A stretch of DNA of 64,000 nucleotides from positions 66,246,470 through 66,310,469 of the forward strand of contig OZ035960.1 of NCBI GenBank assembly GCA_964034945.1. The letters run 5' to 3'. The notes under the pieces were generated by a model. It saw only the letters and a list, made by a program, of their open reading frames with translations. It made no database searches and had not been told where the DNA came from. Every line of letters begins with the position of its first letter. The stretch's first letter is position 1. Position numbers and translations under genes: made by a program. Positions 52,859 through 63,998 of this stretch are shown piece after piece. This DNA is from Chrysopilus asiliformis. Lineage: Eukaryota; Arthropoda; Insecta; Diptera; Rhagionidae.

Positions 52859-54377
52859 GCTAATTTCAATAATATTTCATATAAAAATAAAACCGGCTTT
52901 AAAAACTGAAAAGAGAAAAAAGCACTAAAAAGAAAAAAATAATTTCAAACTATGTCCATTAATAGCGTATTTAAAATTCGGCTTTTTTGGAGTGGCGTTA
53001 AATTTGCAACTAAAATAAATTACATACTTTCTAACCCTTAAGTCTAATCGTTTACATACTTTCTAACCCTTAAGGCAGCGTTTCTCAACCTTTCAGTATT
53101 CGCGGCCCAATTTTCAATCAAAATTGTCATCGCGCCCCCCCTGCATACAGTAAAGTGTATACAATAATAACGTAATTTGAGTATTTTGGCGCTAAACCTA
53201 CACTACTACCCTAATTTTAAACACAAATTACCAAGAAAACAGTAATTTATTGACATTTGGCAACACCAATCCTCAGCGTTGACAAAACAAGAATCTGGTG
53301 CCTTTTTATTGCTCTTGCGTCATTTTTGCGGTTTCGCGAGAATTTGTTTTAACCCTGAAATCACAATGAACGCGAAACCGACGCGAAACTGGCGCAGAAA
53401 CTGTCACTTAAAAGTTTGGTTCCCACAAATTGTTTGAAGTGAGCACAGTGAACGTAACCGCAACGCAAAAGTTTGCAAACTTCTAACTTTGCCGCAGAAT
53501 TCTGCGTTGACAGTTCATAAAGTGAGGTTGGAAATATGTCATTCGAGGAAAAATTGATAGCCTTAGTGCAAATAACAAAGATAAATACCAACAAAGCAAA
53601 TTATCGCTTCAAAATTATCCATTTTTGTAATTTTTCCAAGTTTATACCACTTTATATTATGTCACTTGTACTACTTCACGAGCTGCCATTGTGCTCTGCC
53701 GCTAGAATTTTGCACTGCGTGACAGTTCAGAGCGTTGTAGTTGCGTTGGTTTCGCGTTCATTGTGCTCCAAGCGTAAGTTAATAAGTTAATTATTAAATA
53801 TTATGTCGAAATGTATTTTGTTTTGAATGTGGGTATGTACTTTCCTTTCAGTCAATTAATAAACTTTTTTTTTTATTTTGTCTTGGATATGCTCGCGCCC
53901 CCCTTTAAATGTACTCGCGCCCCCCTAGGGGGGCGCGCCCCACAGGTTGAGAATCGCTGCCTTAAGGCTAACTAAGAACTAAGATCGACTCCGAAAATTT
54001 TGTTGTCAAACAGATTAACTATAGACACGGCTCTTAGAAGCACCAAAACTAAGTTCTTTTATGTCCCAAATTGGATTCCCTATTTTTAAGCAATCGCTAT
54101 AAAAAAGCCCACTGTCTCATATGTTACTATTTTTTGTAGAAATCTATCCTATTTTTTGTCTACATGTACAAACTGATTTTGTGCGAAACTTGACAATAGA
54201 AATTTTACAACGATTTTATTTAGTGTAAATTTAACGCCACTCCAAAAAAGCCGAATTTTAAATACGCTATTAATGGACATAGTTTGAAATTATTTTTTTC
54301 TTTTTAGTGCTTTTTTCTCTTTTCAGTTTTTTTTTAAAGTCGGTTTTATTTTTATATGAAATATTATTGAAATTAGC
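52859..54377. mobile_element. Foldback element with ~155-bp arms, split by a hAT element
   Basis: Arms 52859-~53013 and ~54224-54377 are nearly perfect inverted copies (GCTAATTTCAATAATATTTC, TATGTCCATTAATAGCG, GGCTTTTTTGGAGTGGCG). Without the nested hAT (892 bp with its duplication) the element is ~630 bp. Outside it an older inverted pair (52268-52360 with 54401-54487) encloses the same block. Confidence 0.82.
53076..53959. mobile_element. Non-autonomous hAT (CAGCGTTTCTCAACC ends, 884 bp)
   Basis: Ends CAGCGTTTCTCAACC and (reverse) CAGCGATTCTCAACC with a perfect 8-bp duplication CCTTAAGG (53068-53075, 53960-53967). CAGNGNTTCTCAACC is a widespread hAT terminus. C-rich runs (CGCGCCCCCC) follow both ends. 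Inside, an inner inverted pair (CACAATGAACGCGAAACC at ~53363 and ~53750) and a short ATG frame (MSFEEKLIALVQ at 53536) suggest a second nested element. Confidence 0.92.
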
Positions 54378-54487
54378 GCACACACAATCAACATTAGAAA
54401 GAATGCACCGATATTTCTTGCCGATGACGTAGCAAAATGGTGGCTGTTAAAAAGCAACCAGCAGACCTGTGTTTAATTCGGCCATGC

Positions 54488-54844
54488 GATCGATGCACAT
54501 TTTTCCTTCTCCCCCCAAGTAAAGATCGAAATTGTTTCTTTTTAAGTTTTCCGCTCTTGTTCAAAGCGGTTTGTATGCTTTGAATAAAAATGAATGAAAG
54601 GTTCGAGCGATGGCTGCTGTTGGGTATGATGCACACACACATACAAGTATGCATTTCATTAGTAAGAGAGCGATATCTCGGTCCCAGCATTAAAGTTGTG
54701 TTCTCAAAGCAAATTAAAACCATAATTTTTTCTCGTTCTTTGGAGCGTTTTACTGAAATTCTGAATTTCGTTTTCTCGAGAGTGATTATTGTTTTCAATT
54801 TTTTTCAATTCCTCCAAAGCGAATTGAACCGAAATAATATGAAT
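54488..54844. other. Unassigned DNA
   Basis: No gene supported; the long minus frame 54394-54798 (134 codons) starts in foldback sequence and has no domain. A short CA tract is at ~54631. Confidence 0.45.
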
Positions 54845-55885
54845 AGCCAGAATCAGAACAACCCATTTAGAGAAGAGAAACAATCAAGTTCTATATGAGA
54901 TTCAATACACACAAAGAAAGCATAAAAAGAGTATACATGTGAAATCTGTACTGCAAGCAGCAGACACAGCATAACAGCGGAGTAAAAATTTTGATTTTGC
55001 TTTTTAAAAACATAATTGAACATAGTTTAACATAACAAAATACCCTATACAATGCTTTAATGTAGCCCTCATCTTATAAAACAGGTTTTGTTCAGATATC
55101 ACCACAAACTATCGAGTTTCATCGATTGCAAATTTGTTATCATGGCAGCAAGCCGATTTTCTAATTTGTACCCCCATTACCAAAATCCAAGACGTATCCA
55201 CGTCAAAACAAGAGCTTCGAACATCAAGAGCAGTTTCACATGCTCCGAGTGCACGGAAATTAAGCCCTGTCACATTATGCGGTTTTTACATTGCATTAAT
55301 GAAAGGGTCGAGATCGCAGAGGCTACAAATAATAATGTTTTGCGGCAGTTGGATTTTATCGCGGACAGAGTAAAATTGTTGGTCGACAACTGAGCTGCTC
55401 TGGTGGATACCGCTGAGGAACTGAGGGCTTTAGCCGAAAAATTGACGTCGAGAACTGAGGACTTGAAAATGCATGATCAACTTAACCACCTTCTAGACAA
55501 AACTAAGAGCTCAAATGCCAAATTATCTGCAATTATGGACTCAATTTCGGATTTCACAACTTGCTCCGATTCTGAACATGAAAGTTGCCGTAGCAGTAAT
55601 CCTCCGACACAGTTTACGGAATCATTAAAATCAATGCAGCACAACATCGATTTAAGACTTTCTGCGATGGAAGAGATATTTTCAAACGCGAACAAGCCTA
55701 AGGAAGTGAGTGATCTCTATTCTGAGATAGCCAGGACTGGCGATACCCAAGGTCAGACGCTGAACGGGAACTCAATCAATCCAATCGTTTCAAATCCATC
55801 TGGATTGGAGGTAGTGCCACGCAACAAGGCGGTTTTCCTGTCACACCTTGCCCCGTCAACTACCGCAGAACAGATACTGGACCAC

Positions 55886-57470
55886 CAGGGGCGTGGCGTC
55901 ATTGGATGCAAGGGATGCATTGCATCCCTTACAAATCTCATAAAAATATTGGTAACTGAGTTTTTAAGTTGAAACATTTTTTTTTCAAAATTCGATCATA
56001 ATTAAGTTTGAGTTTATTGTTAGAGTTACTGTTTTGTGCCCTTTGTAGCTTCAATACAACTTAGAGTTACTGTTTTGTGCCGTTTGTAGCTTCAGTACGG
56101 CACCAAATGCATTTTATCATACAGTCGTGATATATTCAACCGCGAATGCCTTTAAAAAAGAGAGAATTTCTTAACTTGCCTTTGAAACTGTGTGGAAGCA
56201 GAAATTATTGTTGCATCTATGAGTTTTGTACGAAGAGAGATCAAACTAAACTTTAAGAGATGAGAACCTATGTTAACGACTGGAGATAAGAGATAATGTG
56301 GATGCAAAATAAAAATTGCTTCCACCTCAGCAGAAGTCAAATTATTTTGCGCTTTTATTTAAATAACTAAAAAACTAAGATCCGTATTTAAAAAGTTTTT
56401 TTTGGAGGACATTTAGATGATTTTGTTTTGAGTAATTCTATATCTAATATTCATACCTTTTTGAAGAAAAAATACGCGGTTTTCGCGTTTAAAAAAGCCA
56501 TTCCAAAAATAAATTCTTTCGGGCGATCATTTCTCTTTTGCCTCGTAATGTCATATGCAACAGGAATAGGTGAAATAAGCAATTCGAATCGTTGCTTCCA
56601 AGTGAAAAAAAGTAAAAAAAAATGCATTAAGGCAAATTGGTAGTAGCGTTTCTACATGCGTAGTGAGTATTGTCTTAAATTGTTTATTTATTAGCGTGTT
56701 TTTTTATTGTGTGATTTTTGTAATTTCAATAGTTTGGTAAAAATGGCAGATTGTTGTGTAATCGATAGCTTATTAAAACAATCATTTAGTTCGCGCTCTT
56801 TTTCTGAAAAACAAAATATTCTTGATCGCGGGAGACCAAAACCAAAGTTAAATATAACAACAGTAAATAAAAGTTGTATGAGACGATTTTCGGTCAAAGT
56901 TTACGAAGATTTTAATTGGCTTTGCGGTTGTACAAATAAGCAAAAGTTATTTTGTTGGCCTTGTTCACTTTTTTCGAAGGATAACAACGTTTGGCAATCT
57001 GTAAGTTACAGCGATTTAAATAATTTTCATAAAGCTGTTTAATTCTTTTCAGAATTAACAATTCTGAGTTAAGAACGATCTTGGTGTATCCGGGTTTATG
57101 CGGACAATCGTAAATATTTTATTTTAAAACAGTATTTTTTATACAAAAAGATCTTTAATTTACTTTTTCTCTCGATTCGGATATATAAGTGTCTCGAATT
57201 AAAAACAAACACATTATAATTTCGTAGTCTGGGGATCAAAGATCGGATGAATTTTTCATAATCATTTTCATAATCATAAAGTACAAGTTATTTTAATATT
57301 TTAAACTTTTTATTATTTTATTTTCATTCATTTAAGTAGCTAACGAGAGATGCATTTTTTCACAACACAAAAAATACCTTTATTAATAACATAAAAACCT
57401 TAAGTTGGCAATTAAATTCCAAAAAATTAAAATTTGCATCCCTAGCTTCAAAACTCACGCCACGCCCCTG
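55886..57470. mobile_element. hAT element with transposase remnant (1585 bp)
   Basis: Ends CAGGGGCGTGGCGT (inverted at 57457-57470), perfect duplication TGGACCAC (55878-55885, 57471-57478). TGCATCCCT motifs lie subterminally at both ends. It retains part of a transposase gene (56743-57042), so it is a deletion product of an autonomous element rather than a MITE. Repeated TTACTGTTTTGTGCC(C/G)TTTGTAGC occurs twice at ~56025-56095. Confidence 0.93.
56743..57042 (+). pseudogene. hAT transposase N-terminal part (TTF-type zinc finger)
   Basis: 100-codon frame from ATG 56743. Residues ~45-99 (RFSVKVYEDFNWLCGC, KLFCWPCSLFSK, WQSVSYSDLNNFHKAV) match the TTF/ZMYM-type zinc finger at the N-terminus of one hAT transposase group, which contacts the element ends. 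The frame then stops; the catalytic RNase H-like core and the dimerisation region are gone. A splice site could follow the stop region but no later exon exists inside the element. Confidence 0.7.
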
Positions 57471-57759
57471 TGGACCACATCAAGGCATTTCACGGAAATT
57501 CTCCAGATTTTAATTCAATTAAATGCTTTAAGTTGAATTCAAAGAATCGTCCCCCTCAGGAGGCGAGAATATCATCGTTCAAAGTGATCACGCCCGAAGT
57601 TTTCTTTAAGAGTCTTTGTAACTGCAACTTTTGGCCGGTCGGAACATTCGTCAAGGAATTCATACCTCGCCAGCCAGCTCGTATAGCGTCTTTTCCGATG
57701 GATCATCCAATAGTACCAGCGGTATAACTAATCATTATAATCATTGTAAGACTTTCAAC

Positions 57760-60268
57760 TTATCTATTTTTTATCAAAATGTACGTGGTTTAAAGACCAA
57801 ACTCAAAACCTTATTATCTTCGGTGGCGTCTGAAAATTATGATATTATACGGTATTCAGAAAAGATCGAGATTTTGATATGGTTAATAAAACAGACGGAG
57901 GTGGAGTGGTTATTGCAGTGCGTAGTAGCATTAATTGTATGAGTTGTGTGATGACTATTTCCAGTCCTATTGATTCCGTCCTTGTAAAAGTTTTTTTTAG
58001 GTAAAAAAGTCTTCTATGTTTGTTGTCTTTATGTACCATGTAGGAGCACCACACTAACATTTGAAGAGATCTTCGAATTCTTTCTTGAACTCACAAACAT
58101 CAGTGAGCCTGATGCACAAATTTTAATATGCGGTGATTTTAACTTACCGACTCTCACTTGGTCGCAGTGTAGGACATTTCTAGTCCATTCTAGTCACCCA
58201 TGCTTTAATAGTATGTCTTCTTTTATGGAGTTTGGAAATATGACGCAAATAAATAACGTGCTAAATGGCAACTCACGTTTGTTATGCTACATTTACACGA
58301 ATGACAAATTTGTCATTTTTTTCTTGTCATTATGTTAATTCCCGTGTAAATGGCATAATTTTTGTAATTTTTTCTGTCAGAAAATGTCAATCTCTCATAA
58401 AAGAATGAACTTGTCCATTCTTTTATGCCAGATTGTCATTCGTGCAAACGCAATATTAGTTATGACAACTTTAGTATTCAACTTTTGTCATAACTAATAT
58501 TGCGTTTGTACGAATGACAATCTGGCATAAAAGAATGGACAAGTTCATTCTTTTATGAGTGATTGACATTTTCTGACAGAAAAAAATACAAAAATTATGC
58601 CATTTACACGGGAATTAACATAATGACAAGAAAAAAATGACAAATTTGTCATTCGTGTAAATGTAGCATTAGATCTAGTCTTTACTAATGTACCCGATTT
58701 TTTAAGTTTGACAAAAGCGTCAGACGGCTTAGTCTCGCTCGATACCCATCATCCTCCATTATTAATGGAGCTTTATCTAACTATGGTTAATGACAAAGGA
58801 CGGAAAAAGAAAAGTTCACGACAACATCCCGAATTCATTCGTGAAGAGACTCGAGGAAGGGCTTTCAAGACCTCCACACATAATATTCAACAAAAGCTTG
58901 GCTGAAGGATTCTTCCCGGACAAATGGAAAGTTGGAAATATAATCCCAATCCTTAAAAGCGGAAATAAATCAAATATTGAAAACTATCGCCCAGTGTCAA
59001 TGTTGTGTTGTTTTAGTAAGGTGTTTGAACGCCTGGTACATACATTTTTGTACGATAAATTATCACCTTTCGTATCTCCTCATCAGCACGGATTCATGAA
59101 AGGTAAATCGACGACTACAAATCTAGTAGAATTCACACATTGTGTTGCTAAAGCCTTAGAAGATAGAAAATTAGTGCATGTCATTTACACTGATTTTTCA
59201 AAAGCATTCGATTCGGTCAATATAACATTCCTTGTTGATAAATTAAAACGATACGGAATTTCAGGCTCCTTACTGAGCTGGCTTAACTCATACCTCAGAA
59301 GTAGAAAACATTCGGTACTGCACAAGGGTTGTAAGTCTTCAATATTCATATCTGATTCTGGAGTACCCCAAGGATCGATACTTGGTCCTCTACTTTTTAT
59401 TATTTATATTAATGATTTGCCTCAATATATTGTATCGCAAAAACTTTTGTTTGCAGATGACTTAAAAATTTTCAATGTGATAAACAACATAAACGACTGT
59501 GATACCCTACAAGCGGACATCAATAATGTGCTAACTTGGTGCTTCAACAATGATCTGACAATAAATATATCTAAATGTTCTTTTATGTCCTTAAACTATA
59601 AGTCCAGTCCAGTATTAAATTTTTATCATTTGATGGGCGTGGCGTTAAAAGAAGTGTGTTCGATAGCTGACCTTGGAGTCACTTTCGACAATAAATTAAA
59701 ATTCGACTTGCACTATACAGAAATTTGCCGGAGAAGTGCCAAACTATCAGGTTTTATCCTCAGATTAGCCAGCAAACTCAGAAATCTCCAGGCATGTATT
59801 TTGCTGTTTCAAGCTCTAGTGAGGAGCATTTTAGAATACTGCTCCGTAGTGTGGTCTCCTCACTATAACTGTCAGATTGCCCAAATTGAGGCCATTCAAA
59901 GAAAGTTTTCTCGTGGTATTTGTCGTAAATTCCGTGTTAGTTTTGAGTCCTATGAGGACCGACTAAAGATTTTAAAGTGGCAATCGCTATGTGTTCGTAG
60001 AACGTATTTAGATGAATGTTTTCTGTTTAGATTGGTTACTGGTAGTATGTCATCTAAAGTTTTATTAAATGAATTGTCTCCTTGTGCTAGCACTCGCATC
60101 TCCAGAAACCCCAAGGTTTTCAGTGTCCCGTTCGCGTCTCATAACGTATATTTTCATTCGCCTATACTCAGAATACAGCGTAATCATGATAACAATGAGT
60201 TTGGTCTTTTCAACACTCTTTCACTGCCAAATTTTCAAAATTACATTAAAACTATTCTATTCAAATGA
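57760..60268 (+). pseudogene. LINE C ORF2: endonuclease and reverse transcriptase, deleted
   Basis: Endonuclease start LSIFYQNVRGLKTKLK; a deletion removes ALTETWL; GGGVVIAVRSSI, then ICGDFNLPTLTW and, across the MITE, DLVFTNVPD. The linker to RT is largely missing. From ~58790 RT is uninterrupted for ~490 codons: NYRPVSMLCCFSKVFERL, FMKGKSTTTN, YTDFSKAFDSV, SGVPQGSILGPLLFIIYIN and the catalytic FADDLKIF (Phe for the usual Tyr), then the C-terminal region to the stop at 60266. RT looks intact but is cut off from a working endonuclease. Confidence 0.87.
58285..58668. mobile_element. Fully palindromic 384-bp MITE with TTA duplication
   Basis: Ends TGCTACATTTACACGAATGA, inverted repeat running almost to the centre (loop of ~25 bases near 58460-58485), so the whole element is one long hairpin. 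TTA flanks both ends (58282-84, 58669-71), the target of PIF/Harbinger-type elements. It interrupts LINE C codons for RLLDLVFTN, which read on correctly without it. Confidence 0.92.
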
Positions 60269-60371
60269 TTCTCAACTCTATTTAACATAATTTTTTTTTT
60301 AACTATTTTATCTGCAGTGTAATTAGATGTAAATCTGTTCTGTGGTAATATTAATAAATAAATAAATAAAT

Positions 60372-61362
60372 GACCAAGTGAAATTAAATGGATTGGTGTT
60401 GAATTTTGTGCTTTTTTCCAGAACATTGTGATTTCCAAAAGTGAGGTTAGCGGCACATTGAATCTGGACTTGCATCAACACAAATTTCCTTTATTCATCC
60501 ACTGTTTTTGTACGATTTGATAATTTAAATCATTCATTTTGTGGAGAACGAATTTAAATAATGTATTTTGTAACCGACCAATTCGTTTATTTAAAAAAAA
60601 ATCTATTTGTATGGGAGAGGGAGGTAGGAGTGGTCCAACTGGATAGATAAATTGTATAAAATCATATTCTAAACACATTTCGTCTTATAAAATTTTCGAT
60701 ACATCTTTTGTCATCCCAAAACCCTGGACCAGTTCATTTTTGTGTCCAGCGATTGGTTTGATGCGTTACAACTAAATCTAATATACTTCAATATGATTCT
60801 CGTATAGTGTGGAGGTCCCCCATCTGGAGTGCAGGAACAAACTTATTGGGGTGCGATAGCGTTTTATTTATTTTTTTGATTAGTGAGATAGATTTATGAA
60901 TTTTTTTGATTTGTGAGATGGAGTAACGTATAAACTCAAGAACTACTGCACCAACAAAGACTATGTATCGTGACCACGGTTTATATATCTTCTGAACCAC
61001 TGAAGGGATTCGAATACGGTTTTCAGTGTTGGGCAGGTCAATCGTAAAATAAATTTTCATCCACTCAAACTACTCCGCTCTACATGAGCCCCCTCTCCTG
61101 TTATCTCCTAAACTACAGAATGGACTTTTATACGATTTTTAGTGTTGGATAGGTTATATATGTCAAGGTCAATTTTCGACCAATCCCCTCCTAGCTATAT
61201 CCAAAACGCCGATAAATGAAAAACAAATAAAAATCAAAATAAAATAAAATTACACGATAAAAACAACAAATCAATTTCAATTTACAGCAACTAAAATCTT
61301 AAATACAATCCGCCGGCTCACACAACTCGTATACAGAAATTAAAGAAAACACTGGGCAAACA
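60372..61362. repeat. Unassigned DNA with repeat family Z (two ~116-bp monomers)
   Basis: Monomers at ~60960-61060 and ~61080-61175 share ATCT(T/C)CT(G/A)AAC.AC..AA.GGA and TACG(G/A)TTTT(C/T)AGTGTTGG. The second has CCCCCTCTCCTGTTATCTCC, resembling the start of X and Y monomers. 61215-61300 repeats 52190-52260. No gene. Confidence 0.55.
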
Positions 61363-61466
61363 AGAGAAACAATCAAGAGAAACAATCAAGAGAAACAATC
61401 AAGAGAAACAATCAAGAGAAACAATCAAGAGAAACAATCAAGAGAAACAATCAAGAGAAACAATCA
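61363..61466. repeat. 13-bp tandem repeat (AGAGAAACAATCA) x 8
   Basis: Eight perfect head-to-tail copies. The related LINE C 5' region at ~54880 has the same motif once, so the array is a local expansion. Confidence 0.93.
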
Positions 61467-61467
61467 A

Positions 61468-61897
61468 GTAAAATGAACTTCCAGAACCAGAACAACCCAT
61501 ATAGAGAAGAGAAATAATCAAGAGTAAAAGCTTTCACTCAACCTCAACATACTTCGTCGTGTTCTCTTTCCTGTGCCTCTTCCAAATATTCAATACCACA
61601 AAGAAAACATAAAAAGAGTATAAATGTGAAATCGGTACTACAAGCAGCAAACACAGCATAACAGCGGCAGTGAAAATTTAGATTTTGATTCTTAAAAAGA
61701 TAATTGAACATAGTTTAACATATCAAAATACCTTAAACAATGCTTTAATGTAGGCCGGATCTTATAACACAGTTTCTGTTCGGATGTTACCACAAACTAT
61801 CGAGTATCATCGATTGCAAATTTGTTATCATGGCAGCAAGCCAATTTTCTAATTTGTACCCCCATAACCAAAATCCAATACGTATCCACGTCAAAAG
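61468..61897 (+). mobile_element. LINE C family 5' fragment
   Basis: About 90 percent identical by eye to 54845-55206: AACCAGAACAACCCATATAG, GAAATCGGTACTACAAGCAG, CGAGTATCATCGATTGCAAA and the ORF1 start MAASQFSNLYPHNQNP. Stops after the first ~20 codons. Keeps the 5' end and lacks the 3' end, the reverse of usual LINE truncation. Confidence 0.85.
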
Positions 61898-62270
61898 TTT
61901 TCTTGAAAACAGTGCGTCAAACCAAAAAAATTATGAACAAAAAATTATTTGAACTATAATTACTGCATAATTTTTCTATACATCAAAATACTTTTGAAAA
62001 GAAAAAGGATTTTTGCATGTTCAAAAATTTATTACTACCCGGGCAACGCCAGGTTCTTGCAAGCTAGTCATGTAAAATCGTTTAACCTGACTGACTGACT
62101 GATTGACTGACTGACTCATCAACCCCTGAAGCTGGAAACTTGAAACTTTCACAATATGTCCCAACCATCACGTAGGCGCTCACAAAGGCCGGGTTTTCCG
62201 AAATTTTACCGCTAAGGGGGTAACCGGGGTTCGGGTGTTTTTAAACCGTGATTTTCGCCATGAGGCTGAA
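61898..62270. repeat. Helitron-like repeat with hairpin and TGAC tract
   Basis: TACCCGGGCAACGCCAGGTT...GCAAGCTAGT (62036-62069) is a GC-rich hairpin before CTAGT, a phrase recurrent in arthropod Helitron-like repeats. A (TGAC)n tract follows (62088-62117) and then AACTTGAAACTTTCACAATA and ACGTAGGCGCTCAC.AAGG. Confidence 0.6.
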
Positions 62271-63200
62271 CAGTTGCACTCGGAGGTTTTCAGGATCGCT
62301 GATCACGAATCCGGTGTTAGATTCCTGAAATTAGAAACGAAAGGTCCTGTAAGGATAACGCAAATATCCTTTTCCCTATTTTTCCCGGGGAAAAATTGCA
62401 TTAGGGAGTTTTCGGGGCCGCTGATGACGAATTCGGTGTAAGATTTTCAAAACTCGACATGGAAGATCCGGTGTTGAAATTTCATAATTCGAATAGTCCT
62501 GTAAGGATAACCCAAATATCATTTTTACCATTTTCCCTCGAAAAAAAAAACTGGTAATAAGGGAGTTTTGGAGCCGCTGATCACGAATCTGGTGTTAGAC
62601 TAATTCGCAACGGAGAGTCCTTCAAGGATAAGATTTTTCCCAACAGTTTTTAAGTTCTTTCCGGTTTTCTTCGTATTCTAAAACTTATACAAAAAACTTA
62701 ACCGACAATGGCGGGTATGCAAACTATTGGTTAATAATTTGAAAAATATTTGCTTTTCTTGAAATGAAATTTTGATATGAACAAACTATTGTACCGAATT
62801 TCTCATGGCGAATGATTGCACATTTTAAATTAATTCAATTGAAACAATGGAAGGAAAATTGTTAAGGACGCGTCAGCCAAGTTTCGTGCCCGAAGTTTAG
62901 CATGGACCATTTTTAGAACAACTACTACAGTTCGGTTGAAACTCGGAAAATTTTTTTCTTCAAAAGAAATATCTAATGAACTTTCCAGAACGTGCTTCGC
63001 TCCTGACCGTTTCGCGCGGAGGGGTTTTTGGGGTCGCTGAACATGAATCTGGTGTTGAAATTTCATAATTCGAATAGTCCTATAAGGATAACGCAAATAT
63101 CCTTTTTTCAATTTTTTTTCGGTTTTTACAGACGCTGATCACGAATCTGGAGTTAGAATTTTAACATTCGGAATGGGAGGTCCTGAAGGCATAACGATTT
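62271..63200. repeat. Repeat family G, copies 2 and 3
   Basis: Monomers with TTTTC(G/A)GG(G/A).CGCTGATCACGAAT and GTCCTGTAAGGATAACGCAA near 62286, 62409, 62566, 63025 and 63125, spaced ~100-160. 62632-62945 matches 39943-40227 (TTCGTATTCTAAAACTTATA, GCGGGTATGCAAACTATTGG, GACGCGTCAGCCAAGTTTCG). No gene: the minus frame 62830-63111 is within the repeat. Confidence 0.72.
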
Positions 63201-63525
63201 TTTCAAAAGTTTTTAAGTTATTTCTTTGTATTTAGGCCGCAAGAAAATTTTCGTAAAAAAAGTGCAAGCTAATTTATGATATTTTTCAAAAATAGTTAAA
63301 AATATTTTACTGAATATAATTCCATCGTTTGCAATAACTTTTTCCCAAATTTATGAGCCAAGTCTGGTCAATACGGAGGGCGGGGTAGAACCTCCCTTTT
63401 AAGGCATTATTAGTATATTTTGACGAATTGAGCAGCATGTGGTCTCAAATTTCCATCTTGAAAAAACAAACATTTTGAAAAACCCCCAATTAAAGAAAAA
63501 CCCAAAAAATTGAAAAACTCATGAA
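63201..63525. other. Unassigned AT-rich DNA
   Basis: No repeat end or gene recognised in this 325-base stretch. Confidence 0.4.
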
Positions 63526-63696
63526 TAAAAAATCCTTTAAAAAGGATAAAATAATCATTACAGTAAATTTAAAATTTGTGTGTGTCGGGAAAGCCTATTG
63601 GTCGTTGAATTTGTGGAGCAAGGTTGTCCTGATGCAAGCCAATTTTAAATTTACTCCAATGATTATATTATTTTATCCTTTTTAAAGGATTTTTTA
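63526..63696. mobile_element. 171-bp foldback MITE
   Basis: Arms AAAAAATCCTTTAAAAAGGA, TAAAATAATCATT.CAGTAAA and inverse around a loop with GTGTGTGTCGGGAAAGCC. Each arm contains its own smaller palindrome TCCTTTAAAAAGGA. Confidence 0.75.
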
Positions 63697-63798
63697 TTAT
63701 TATTAGGGTTGACCTCAGTAATTTAAATATCTCGAAAGTTATGCCCCAAACAGATGAGGCGTCAAAGTCGGCGTAATGACACCAGCATGTGTGTATAG

Positions 63799-63998
63799 AG
63801 CTCATAATACAGAGAGTGGACATCCGGACTAGAGCGACTAGACATGAGTTTTTTTACTTATATTAAGCGATTTTCGTTATTTTGATAATGTGACACAGAA
63901 CGAAATTTTTAAAGCTCGCTCGTTTCCGCGCTCGTTTTTCAGCTCGGCGGCCATTTGTACAAGTCCGGATGTCCACTCTCTATATTATAGGCTCTCTA
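63799..63998. mobile_element. MITE family H, short member at window end
   Basis: ~200 bp with inverted ends (TAGAGCTCATAATACAGAGA / TAGAGAGCCTATAATATAGA followed by GAGTGGACATCCGGACT on both sides). Ends match the element at 24112-25123. Flanking duplication on the right is at the window edge and cannot be judged. Confidence 0.78.

Larger units (their letters stand above)
55142..57727 (+). pseudogene. LINE C ORF1 (one stop, split by hAT)
   Basis: Starts MAASRFSNLYPHYQNP, has a cysteine pair (SFTCSECTEIKPCH), then a nonsense TGA at 55391, after which the same frame continues through a coiled-coil-like region (VDTAEELRALAEKLTSRTED). The C-terminal domain starts VFLSHLAPSTTAEQIL and is cut by the hAT at 55886; the frame resumes at 57479 (HIKAFHGNSPDFN, FWPVGTFVKEF) to the stop at 57725. 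The two sides are in the same frame once the element and one duplicate are discounted. Homologous to LINE A ORF1. Confidence 0.82.
54845..60371 (+). mobile_element. LINE C: CR1/jockey-group non-LTR retrotransposon (broken)
   Basis: Plus-strand element: 5' untranslated region (54845-55141, also present at 61468-61850), ORF1 (55142-57727), ORF2 (from ~57760 to 60268), ending in an AATA microsatellite (60352-60371) as is common for CR1-like elements. Interrupted by a hAT (55886-57470) and a palindromic MITE (58285-58668). Confidence 0.83.

Noticed and set aside
53536..53790. MADF-domain gene start (MSFEEKLIALVQ)
   Set aside because: Only about ten residues resemble a MADF start; the rest does not, and it lies inside a non-autonomous hAT.
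54394..54798. 134-codon minus-strand frame
   Set aside because: It begins in foldback DNA, has no recognisable domain, and overlaps an equally long plus frame; likely chance.
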